A stretch of DNA of 64,000 nucleotides. It comes from Fundicoccus ignavus. GTDB taxonomy: Bacteria > Bacillota > Bacilli > Lactobacillales > Aerococcaceae. Both the position numbers and the translations under genes were made by a program. The stretch is taken from the NCBI RefSeq assembly GCF_009659375.1, contig NZ_WJQT01000010.1:1-64000 (forward strand), in the 5' to 3' direction. Of this stretch, positions 57,649 through 64,000 are shown one piece after another (within the stretch, counting starts at the first letter, position 1; each line of letters opens with the position of its first letter). Under the pieces are notes generated by a model. It was given only the letters and a program-made list of their open reading frames with translations. It was not told the DNA's origin and ran no database searches.

Positions 57649-58458
57649 TTAGTCTTGTGATTTAGTTGATAACTCAATGTTTTTATCAACAATCTTACTT
57701 AACTCGTCGGTTTCAATAGCTTCTAGTATGATTTGATCAATAATCGCTTTTAATTCAGCATTGCCTTTTTCAAGAGCTACTGCGTTCCCAAATGAACCAT
57801 CTTCTAAAGCTAATTCACCAACTACTGCAATGCTATCTGAATTTAAAGTTTCATATTGATAAATAACAACATTATCCATCAAGACTGCATCAATTCGACC
57901 TGATTTTAAACTTTCAATTAAATCACCATTTTTATTCATTGACACTATTTCAGTATCCGGGTATTGCTCTTTAATCATCTGTTCTTGAACCGAAGCTTTT
58001 AATACGCCAATTTTTACACTAGCAAAATCTTCAAGCGACGTATAGTTACCAACTTTATCAACTGGTACCGCGAATAAGTTTTTCGTTTCAAAATAAACTT
58101 CTGAAAAATCTACTTGCTCTGCTCGTTCTTCTGTATATGACATACTTGCAATTGCCATATCAATTTTCCCTGCTTGTATAGCAGGTATTAATGCATTAAA
58201 CGCTTGGTCGCTAACAACTAATTCAACACCAATTTCATCAGCAATCATACGGGCTAAATCAAGATCAATACCTAAATATTCTTGTTCACCATCGACCATT
58301 TCTACCCATTCAAACGGTGGATACTCCGCATTCGTCCCTAAAACGATTTTTCCTGCTTCTTTAATCTCATCTAAAGTTTTTGCTGAAGTTGTTTGTGCTG
58401 CAACATTTAACGATAATAAAGCCATTCCTGCCAATAAAACTTTTTGATATAATCTCAT
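57649..58458 (-). CDS. secreted amino-acid-binding protein (paralogue 1)
   Basis: 269 residues, family 3 binding protein (IVLGTNAEYPPFEW; LDLARMIADEIGVELVVSDQAFNALIPAIQAG). The signal peptide ends TTSA-K, again without a lipobox. The start MRLYQKV is chosen because TTTGGAGGATT precedes it; a longer frame reaches the T-box terminator. First gene after the T-box. No ABC permease or ATPase gene is found anywhere near it. Confidence 0.9.
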   Translation of the reverse strand: MRLYQKVLLAGMALLSLNVAAQTTSAKTLDEIKEAGKIVLGTNAEYPPFEWVEMVDGEQEYLGIDLDLARMIADEIGVELVVSDQAFNALIPAIQAGKIDMAIASMSYTEERAEQVDFSEVYFETKNLFAVPVDKVGNYTSLEDFASVKIGVLKASVQEQMIKEQYPDTEIVSMNKNGDLIESLKSGRIDAVLMDNVVIYQYETLNSDSIAVVGELALEDGSFGNAVALEKGNAELKAIIDQIILEAIETDELSKIVDKNIELSTKSQD

Positions 58459-58544
58459 AATTAATCCTCCAAAAAAATTTAATTTTCTATTAAGTTTACT
58501 GTGACATGTCATTCGTTAAAAACTACCTGTACTTTCAACAAAAA

Positions 58545-58810
58545 ATTGTGATAAAAAAACCCGTCTCTATGTTCACTGAACATAGAGACGGGTTATTCCG
58601 CGGTACCACTCTAGTTAACTCCACCACTATTAATGGCTTCATTCCCTCTTTTTGTTAACGCTCAGACAGCGAAGTCGGCTACTCCATTCACCAACTAGTC
58701 TCCTAAGTGCGTTTCAATTATTATTCCTCAGTAGGCTTCCACTCTGTCCTACCTCGCTGTGAGCAAATAAATAATTTACTTTCTTAATCTTCGACTTGAT
58801 TTATTAACTT
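58545..58810 (-). ncRNA. T-box leader of the binding-protein operon
   Basis: On the minus strand AGTGGTACCGCGG (58598-58610) is the T-box. It is followed by a strong terminator (15-base arms, 58560-58592) and T-run. The Stem I base pairs CAGCGA with TCGCTG. Candidate specifier triplets near GTAGCCGAC are ambiguous, so I do not name the amino acid. Uncharged cognate tRNA should allow transcription of the three genes. Confidence 0.88.
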
Positions 58811-58816
58811 GATATG

Positions 58817-58846
58817 AGTTTACACCAAATCCAAATCATCTGTCAA
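58817..58846 (-). promoter_or_regulatory. promoter of the T-box operon
   Basis: Minus strand TTGACA (58841-58846), 18-bp spacer, TAAACT (58817-58822). Confidence 0.65.
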
Positions 58847-58912
58847 TAGTTTTTTAAGAAAAAGATTAGAAAATATTTTTTTAGCAACTTCCCTCTCATA
58901 TATCTCTTACTT

Positions 58913-59455
58913 TTAGAAAATGATATATTCATCAAATCCTAGCCAACTAAGTATTTGTTTCGTTGGTAAGTAAAGTAAGAAAGCAAGCACTACATTAAAA
59001 ATTAAGGTAGGTCCTAAGCGATTCACAAGGAATGTCGTTAAATATACATTAGTAAAACCTAATTCAAAGTAAAATACATAAACAAAAAAATCTACTAATG
59101 ATACAGCTACAACGAACAACATAAAATTAACAAAAGCTTTCTTAGGAAAGTATTTTCTTATTTTAATAACGAAATAGGCAATCAGTAAATATATCGTTGC
59201 ATAAACACCTAGTACTGTGCCGATATATGATTCATATACTAAACCAAAGATAAAAGCATAAAATAAAATATGCGTGTCTCTTAAATAAAAACTAAACGTC
59301 ACAATATAAAATAATGTTAAATGGGAGATAATAATCTGGCTAGAACCGATAAAAGCTCCAGGGAAAATTGCGGGTAAAGCAGCATCCACAATTATTCCAA
59401 TGAATAAAAGAAGCGGGATTAGCCATCTTGCTTTACGATCTCGACTAATCTTCAC
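58913..59455 (-). CDS. mreD: rod-shape-determining protein MreD
   Basis: 180 residues, five to six membrane helices, typical MreD. It works with MreC and MreB in the elongasome that directs lateral wall synthesis. The start is GTG (59453-59455), overlapping the end of mreC by 11 bp, with GGAGTG inside mreC as ribosome site. Confidence 0.88.
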   Translation of the reverse strand: MKISRDRKARWLIPLLLFIGIIVDAALPAIFPGAFIGSSQIIISHLTLFYIVTFSFYLRDTHILFYAFIFGLVYESYIGTVLGVYATIYLLIAYFVIKIRKYFPKKAFVNFMLFVVAVSLVDFFVYVFYFELGFTNVYLTTFLVNRLGPTLIFNVVLAFLLYLPTKQILSWLGFDEYIIF

Positions 59456-60296
59456 TCACTTCACTCCGTTCTCCTACAAGAATTACTGTGACAAAACGAA
59501 TATCCGTCATTTCGCCTGCTGGTAGAATATTAACCGTTTGGAACAATCCATAATCATCCATTTGCGCCGAAGCTACTTCACCGATTAATAACGTACTTGG
59601 TGTCACGCCACCTAAACCTGATGTTATGACCATGTCTCCAGCTTTAATTTCAGCATCAGGGTCAACTTGTGTCATAATATAATTTTTAGTTTTCGGATCA
59701 TAACTGCTCACAATTCCGTTTGCTGATGTTCCAGATTCTGTTTGTACACGTGCCGAAACAACACCTTCATTCGACTGTTCTGAAGTTAAGAGTAACACTT
59801 TGGAACTATTAGGTGTTACCTCAATAACACGACCAATTAATCCGTTGCCTGACATAACCGCTAAATCTTTACGTACACCATCATTTGATCCAACATTAAT
59901 CACTAATGTCTCCATCCATTGATCTGGGCTACGAGAAATGACGGTTGCACTTAATGGCTCAAATTCACTTAAAGTTTCGGTTAGATTTAGTTCTTGTCTC
60001 ATTTTCTCATTTTCAACTTCTAAATCTGCGATTCTTACTTGCATTTCATTGACTTGATCAATACGTTGTTTCAAATATTGATTTTCTTCAAAAGTATTCA
60101 CTAAGTTATCGACTGAATTAACAAATCTCACAACCATATTGACTGGTTCAGAAAAAATTCTCCCAGCCCAAGATGACGCCTCATTGACTGATGTCGTTAC
60201 AAGATTAGATGTACTACTGAATAACGAGTATGAGACTAACGAAACGATGGCGATACTCGCTATTAAAATTCCAATTAATTTTTTATTATTAAACAT
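59445..60296 (-). CDS. mreC: rod-shape-determining protein MreC
   Basis: 283 residues. One N-terminal membrane helix (about 7-27), then a coiled coil (about 65-105) and the beta-barrel extracellular domain with VISRSPDQWMETLVINVGSNDGVRKDLAVM and VITSGLGGVTPSTLLIGEV. It scaffolds wall synthases outside the membrane. It is 17 bp after mreB, with GAGGATCGTG before its ATG. Confidence 0.94.
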   Translation of the reverse strand: MFNNKKLIGILIASIAIVSLVSYSLFSSTSNLVTTSVNEASSWAGRIFSEPVNMVVRFVNSVDNLVNTFEENQYLKQRIDQVNEMQVRIADLEVENEKMRQELNLTETLSEFEPLSATVISRSPDQWMETLVINVGSNDGVRKDLAVMSGNGLIGRVIEVTPNSSKVLLLTSEQSNEGVVSARVQTESGTSANGIVSSYDPKTKNYIMTQVDPDAEIKAGDMVITSGLGGVTPSTLLIGEVASAQMDDYGLFQTVNILPAGEMTDIRFVTVILVGERSEVSED

Positions 60297-60313
60297 TCAC
60301 GATCCTCTTTCTA

Positions 60314-61336
60314 CTAACGAGCTTTTTTTTCTGCAATTTTTGATTGGATGTCTAACTGCTTTAACATCTTTCCAGCGCCAATCGCCGCACTATCAAGCGG
60401 AACACTCGCTAGATTGACTGGAATCCCTATTTCGTCATGAAGACGCTCTGGAAGACGCTTCAGTAAAGATCCACCACCGGTTAAGACTATACCATTTTCG
60501 ATGATATCAGCTGATAATTCGGGTGGTGTTTGTTCCAACACTTGCTTGATACTCGTCACGATCATTTGAATGACTTCATCAACCGCTTCTGCAACAATGC
60601 TCGCTTCAACATACTTTTCATCTGGAACACCCGTCGCAATATTACGTCCTCTGACTTTTAGTTTATCCGAGGTATCCTGTTCGGTAAACATAGCATTACC
60701 CAATACTATTTTTATTGTTTCAGCTGTGTAATCTCCCACCGCTAATTGATAATGATTGCGTACATACGCCATTATCGTTTCATTCATTAAACTTCCTCCG
60801 GCACGCGAACTGCTACCATTGACAATTTCACCATAAGAAATTGTTGCAATATCTGTTGTTCCGCCTCCGATGTCAACAACCATTTTACCTCTAGGTTCTT
60901 CAATCGCTAAATTTGCGCCTAAAGCTGCTGCAAAAGGTTCTTCAACAATCATTGCACGATGAATACCTAAATCTTTGATCGCATCAATAACAGCACGTCT
61001 TTCAACTTTCGAAATACTACTCGGTACGCAAATAACTACTTCTGGTCTTGATAAAGATCTCAAAACAGCTTGTTTGATAAAATGAGCTAACATTTGTTTC
61101 GTTAAGGAAAAATCTGCAATAACACCATCTCTAATCGGTCGAATCGTTTCATAAGTATCTGATGTTCGGCCAACTAATTTAGCCGCCTCTTTCCCATATG
61201 CTACTACTTCACCTGTCTTAATATTCCTAGCAACTATCGATGGTTCTCGAAGTGCAATTCCCTTATTATCTATATAGATAATTGTATTAGCAGTTCCTAA
61301 ATCTATTCCTAATCGTTGCTTACTAAACAATCCCAC
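60314..61336 (-). CDS. mreB: rod-shape-determining protein MreB
   Basis: 340 residues, actin-like. Phosphate-1 is GIDLGTANTIIYI, phosphate-2 is VVDIGGGTTDIATIS, and the adenosine motif is VLTGGGSLLKRLPERL. It polymerises under the membrane to orient wall growth. Its presence with mreC and mreD suggests rod or ovoid cells. The start is GTG with AAGGAG upstream. In many Bacilli radC lies directly upstream; here a cold-shock gene and the xre cassette intervene. Confidence 0.95.
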   Translation of the reverse strand: MGLFSKQRLGIDLGTANTIIYIDNKGIALREPSIVARNIKTGEVVAYGKEAAKLVGRTSDTYETIRPIRDGVIADFSLTKQMLAHFIKQAVLRSLSRPEVVICVPSSISKVERRAVIDAIKDLGIHRAMIVEEPFAAALGANLAIEEPRGKMVVDIGGGTTDIATISYGEIVNGSSSRAGGSLMNETIMAYVRNHYQLAVGDYTAETIKIVLGNAMFTEQDTSDKLKVRGRNIATGVPDEKYVEASIVAEAVDEVIQMIVTSIKQVLEQTPPELSADIIENGIVLTGGGSLLKRLPERLHDEIGIPVNLASVPLDSAAIGAGKMLKQLDIQSKIAEKKAR

Positions 61337-61518
61337 TACACTTCGATCTCCTTACTTATTTATATTGTGTGTTTAACACTCGTTAAAATATTATAGCAAA
61401 AGTAGATAGCAAAAAGCTACCTGTAGAATGGTTCTTAATGAAATTCCAACATTCATTGGTTTCATGATGTGTTGTTCTATAGGATTTCTTTTAATAATTA
61501 TTCTAAAAATAAAAAAAA

Positions 61519-61538
61519 ACCGAAGAATAATCTCCGGT
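61519..61538 (-). terminator. terminator of the cold-shock gene
   Basis: ACCGAAGA-ATAA-TCTCCGGT imperfect hairpin; on the minus strand a run of nine T follows. Confidence 0.8.
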
Positions 61539-61557
61539 TGAATTTCATAAAATAAGA

Positions 61558-61758
61558 TTAAGCTTTTTCTACGTTAGCTGCTTGAGGGCCACGTGCGCCA
61601 TCTTCAACTTCAAATGTAACTGCTTGACCTTCTTCTAAAGTTTTGAAGCCGTCGCCTTGAATAGCTGAGAAGTGTACAAACACGTCTGCTTCGCCTTCAC
61701 GCTCGATAAATCCAAAACCTTTTTCTGAGTTAAACCATTTTACTGTTCCTTGTTCCAT
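61558..61758 (-). CDS. cold-shock protein (CspA family)
   Basis: 66 residues. RNA-binding motifs RNP1 (KGFGFIE) and RNP2 (VFVHFS) are intact. It acts as an RNA chaperone. The ATG follows GAGGAGGA, and a roughly 100-base untranslated leader with a GTGC-TTTTGG-GCAC hairpin lies upstream, as expected for csp genes. Confidence 0.94.
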   Translation of the reverse strand: MEQGTVKWFNSEKGFGFIEREGEADVFVHFSAIQGDGFKTLEEGQAVTFEVEDGARGPQAANVEKA

Positions 61759-61873
61759 GAATAGAAATCCTCCTCGTGCCCAAAAGCACTTTTTAATTTT
61801 ATATTCTTGCTAACTGGTACGAAGCGGATGTTACAAAAACAATCTTTCTTACCTCTTACAAAAACATAATTAT

Positions 61874-61901
61874 ATAATAACATACTCTATTAAAATTGCA
61901 A
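61874..61901 (-). promoter_or_regulatory. cold-shock gene promoter
   Basis: Minus strand TTGCAA (61896-61901), 16-bp spacer, TATTAT (61874-61879). Confidence 0.55.
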
Positions 61902-61961
61902 CCACTTTCTTAACTTCTATTTAAATATAATAACGCTTTTATACTTTATTAGCCACGATGT

Positions 61962-62216
61962 AAGCGGTCTTCACATTTCCTAAGAAACCGCTTCGCACAG
62001 CTCATATCTTGTAATCTAATTTTAATAAAACTGATTAACTCCCATTAAATTGCAAGGTATATTTTACATTATTATTCATCAAAGATTTTAGAACTTTCTC
62101 GTAAACTTAAATATTCATTTTGGCCAATTATCAAATGATCCAAGATTTCGATTCCCATTAATTCTCCACACGCAATCATGCGCTTCGTGAAAAACAAATC
62201 AGCAGACGACGGCTCT
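61962..62216. repeat. 255-bp direct repeat, left copy
   Basis: Identical to 63574-63828 (offset 1612) except for one base that I can find, in the aaatatt(c/t)atttt segment. It contains the 3' end of radC plus 110 bp downstream with an AAGCGGT/ACCGCTT hairpin. The two copies enclose the xre cassette. Confidence 0.93.
62072..62216 (-). pseudogene. radC: radC, duplicated 3' fragment
   Basis: The last 47 codons of radC, ending [45 protein letters not shown]. Its upstream part is cut at 62216, where unrelated sequence begins. It lacks the HNHPSGD metal motif and cannot be functional. It differs from the intact gene by one residue (NEY for NKY). Confidence 0.9.
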
Positions 62217-62261
62217 ACATTTTATCAAGAGTAAATTACAAAAGAATCATTTAAATCAATA

Positions 62262-62295
62262 CTTTCACTTTGAATACATGTATTTGAAGTGAAAG
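62262..62295. repeat. 34-bp palindrome
   Basis: CTTTCACTT, a TGAATACATGTATTT centre and GAAGTGAAAG form a nearly perfect inverted repeat centred on ACATGT, between the radC fragment and the membrane-protein gene. It could be an operator or a recombination site; no T-run follows. Confidence 0.5.
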
Positions 62296-62319
62296 GTAAT
62301 TATTTCAAAAATAGTAAAA

Positions 62320-62359
62320 CCTGTATCTTAAATTACTTAATAGTAACATAAGATACAGG
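62320..62359. terminator. hairpin, probable terminator
   Basis: CCTGTATCTTA and TAAGATACAGG (11-base perfect arms) with T-rich flanks, about 110 bp beyond the membrane-protein stop. The rest of 62217-62470 holds no gene. Confidence 0.65.
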
Positions 62360-62470
62360 CTGATTTTTATTCATTGTTATTTAACTAAAGCACCCTTTTG
62401 TTGAAGAGCAGAACGAACAGTTTTTTAGATTTACTTTCTGCACAACCTCTATATTTAAACATTACATTCA

Positions 62471-63091
62471 CTAACCTTCATTTTTTTCTTTCCTCAAAGT
62501 GTATAAGAAAAAGAATGGAAAAAAGCCACATACTAAGAAAACTAACGCTGTTATAACGCCGTCCATTGCAGTGTGTCCATCACTGATAGCTGTGATAACT
62601 CCTATTGTAATACTAATTAGCGTTACTGCGATAAGTGAAGTCACTAACCCCTTCTTTGCTGATTCTGATTTTTGGTCAGTTTCGTAGGCGACATCGATAT
62701 TCATTCGCATGAAAATCAATATCATCGTTGCAACTGTAAAGAGAATCCATATCGGATTTTCACGTGCCTGCTCTATACCTCCAGCAGCATACTCATTTCC
62801 TAATATAATCACGAATCCAATGACCTGAATAGCGTATGCAATCCGCGTTATTTGCAGATTTCTCAATGTTAGACGTTCATCATCTTTGCCGAAGGACATA
62901 AATGCTAATACGATTGTTGAAGCGATAAATACAATCCATAATGGATTCTCAAAGACACCATCTATTCCATTCGTAATAAAGTTATATCCGAGAATGGCAA
63001 TGATTCCGAGTGTTTGAAGCGTATAGCCAGTACGCATAATTTTTAAATTTTTAATCGCAAGCCGTTCATCATTTATTCTTTGTATCTTCAT
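62471..63091 (-). CDS. membrane protein with internal duplication, paired with Xre regulator
   Basis: 206 residues, about six membrane helices. Two tandem units of about 75 residues are evident: DERLAIKNLKIMRTGYTLQTLGIIAILGYNF...ENPLWIVFIASTI is repeated as DERLTLRNLQITRIAYAIQVIGFVIILGNEY...ENPIWILFTVATM. I do not know the function. It starts inside the xre gene (23-bp overlap), so the two are a translationally linked pair, a common Firmicutes arrangement of regulator with a membrane partner. Confidence 0.75.
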   Translation of the reverse strand: MKIQRINDERLAIKNLKIMRTGYTLQTLGIIAILGYNFITNGIDGVFENPLWIVFIASTIVLAFMSFGKDDERLTLRNLQITRIAYAIQVIGFVIILGNEYAAGGIEQARENPIWILFTVATMILIFMRMNIDVAYETDQKSESAKKGLVTSLIAVTLISITIGVITAISDGHTAMDGVITALVFLVCGFFPFFFLYTLRKEKNEG

Positions 63092-63296
63092 TGCTAAATT
63101 CGCCCCTTTCTATCCAAAATACATCGTTTAATGTTTTGTTGACTGCATAACAAATTTTAAGACAAAGCTTTAAAGTTGGATTATAGTTCCCTTTTTCAAT
63201 TAAGCTGATAGTTTGCCGAGTAACACCTACTTTTTCGGCTAACTGTTGCTGTGTTAAGTCCACTTGAACCCGAGCGACTTTAAGATTGTTTTTCAC
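63069..63296 (-). CDS. small Xre-family transcriptional regulator
   Basis: 75 residues, nearly all a Cro/CI-type helix-turn-helix (RVQVDLTQQQLAEKVGVTRQTISLIEKGNYNPTLKLCLKICYAVNKTLNDVFW). The start is GTG with GGAGGTG 10-12 bases before it. It resembles the YozG-like regulators that pair with membrane proteins. It probably controls its own two-gene operon. Confidence 0.88.
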   Translation of the reverse strand: MKNNLKVARVQVDLTQQQLAEKVGVTRQTISLIEKGNYNPTLKLCLKICYAVNKTLNDVFWIERGEFSNEDTKNK

Positions 63297-63467
63297 TCCT
63301 TTCGAACACCTCCTACACTTATTGTAACATATAAATTACATAATTCAATATATCTATTACATATTTCAATGTATAATTTACATTATTTATTGAAGCTACC
63401 TTTGTAATACTGATCTCCTCCATTGGTGGAATGAGTTCTTATTATATTTTTATTTTTATAATAAAAA

Positions 63468-63499
63468 AGCGACTGCTAATTCGAACAATAGCACTCGCT
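63468..63499 (-). terminator. terminator between radC and the xre cassette
   Basis: AGCGA-TGCTA and TAGCA-TCGCT arms; on the minus strand TTTTTT follows. Bases 63297-63467 otherwise hold only the xre upstream region, and 63500-63573 nothing recognisable. Confidence 0.7.
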
Positions 63500-63573
63500 A
63501 AGTGAAGTATTTACGTATAATTATAATCATTCCTCAACTATCCTGCCCCGTTAGTTTAAGTGCATCCTTTCAC

Positions 63574-63828
63574 AAGCGGTCTTCACATTTCCTAAGAAAC
63601 CGCTTCGCACAGCTCATATCTTGTAATCTAATTTTAATAAAACTGATTAACTCCCATTAAATTGCAAGGTATATTTTACATTATTATTCATCAAAGATTT
63701 TAGAACTTTCTCGTAAACTTAAATATTTATTTTGGCCAATTATCAAATGATCCAAGATTTCGATTCCCATTAATTCTCCACACGCAATCATGCGCTTCGT
63801 GAAAAACAAATCAGCAGACGACGGCTCT
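63574..63828. repeat. 255-bp direct repeat, right copy
   Basis: The parental copy, since here the repeat continues into an intact radC frame. See the left copy at 61962-62216. Confidence 0.93.
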
Positions 63829-64000
63829 GTATCTCCTGATGGATGATTGTGTGCGATAATCAAACGCGCTGTCGGATACTTGACAGCCTCTTTAAAAATC
63901 TCTCTAGGATGGGCAACACTACTGTTAACCGTTCCCATAAAAATGGTTTTCTGCTTTATTACCTCATTTTTAGTGTTTAAGAATAGAACAATTAAATGCT
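63684..64000 (-). CDS. radC: RadC/JAB-domain protein, 3' part (runs off the window)
   Basis: The frame enters from beyond base 64000 and encodes [37 protein letters not shown]... with the JAMM metal motif [14 protein letters not shown]. About 105 C-terminal codons are visible. RadC proteins are no longer thought to be core repair enzymes; the JAB domain suggests a hydrolase. Its location upstream of mreB is ancestral in Bacilli. Confidence 0.9.
   Translation of the reverse strand, partial: HLIVLFLNTKNEVIKQKTIFMGTVNSSVAHPREIFKEAVKYPTARLIIAHNHPSGDTEPSSADLFFTKRMIACGELMGIEILDHLIIGQNKYLSLRESSKIFDE

Overview
Low-GC Gram-positive DNA, almost certainly from Lactobacillales. The evidence is the set of lineage-typical genes and RNAs: liaFSR, ireB-ruvX, a NifS-DUF1831-mnmA block, prp between rplU and rpmA, two T-box leaders, a lysine riboswitch and a Firmicutes-type 6S RNA beside rarA. 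A Carnobacteriaceae or Aerococcaceae member is my guess; the sequence alone does not fix the genus. Nearly all genes lie on the minus strand.

Region 1 (about 306-20415) is a defence island in the 3' end of the tmRNA gene ssrA. A 15-bp direct repeat, identical to the last bases of ssrA, lies at 306-320 and 20401-20415, and a 5'-truncated tyrosine integrase abuts ssrA. On the minus strand, in transcription order, the island holds a small 85-residue gene, a complete type 1 BREX set (brxA, brxB, brxC, pglX, pglZ, brxL) closed by a strong hairpin, a membrane-anchored 418-residue protein of unknown function, an Mrr-like endonuclease, and a Gabija pair (gajA, gajB).

Region 2 (20400-43740) is core genome: ssrA; lysA-dapA-dapB under a lysine riboswitch, with asd divergent; an ECF S-component; the liaFSR cell-envelope stress system; the conserved run alaS (T-box) - ireB - ruvX - DUF1292 - mltG - udk - greA; DUF92, HAD and lipid-kinase genes; and recD2.

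Region 3 (43740-58460) carries nifS-DUF1831-mnmA, a DUF1576 membrane protein, rarA with 6S RNA, pyrR, ackA, a release-factor-like protein, rplU-prp-rpmA with an L21 leader, and three tandem secreted amino-acid-binding proteins behind a T-box, with no transporter in the window.

Region 4 (58900-64000) is mreB-mreC-mreD, a cold-shock gene and radC. A 1.36-kb xre plus membrane-protein cassette is flanked by a nearly perfect 255-bp direct repeat that includes the 3' end of radC.

A family of about 300-bp intergenic repeats (full copies near 29660, 40295 and 55518; partial or decayed copies near 20966, 29551 and 54140) sits just beyond the terminators of minus-strand genes. Two copies carry compensating changes in an internal stem, which suggests selection on RNA structure.
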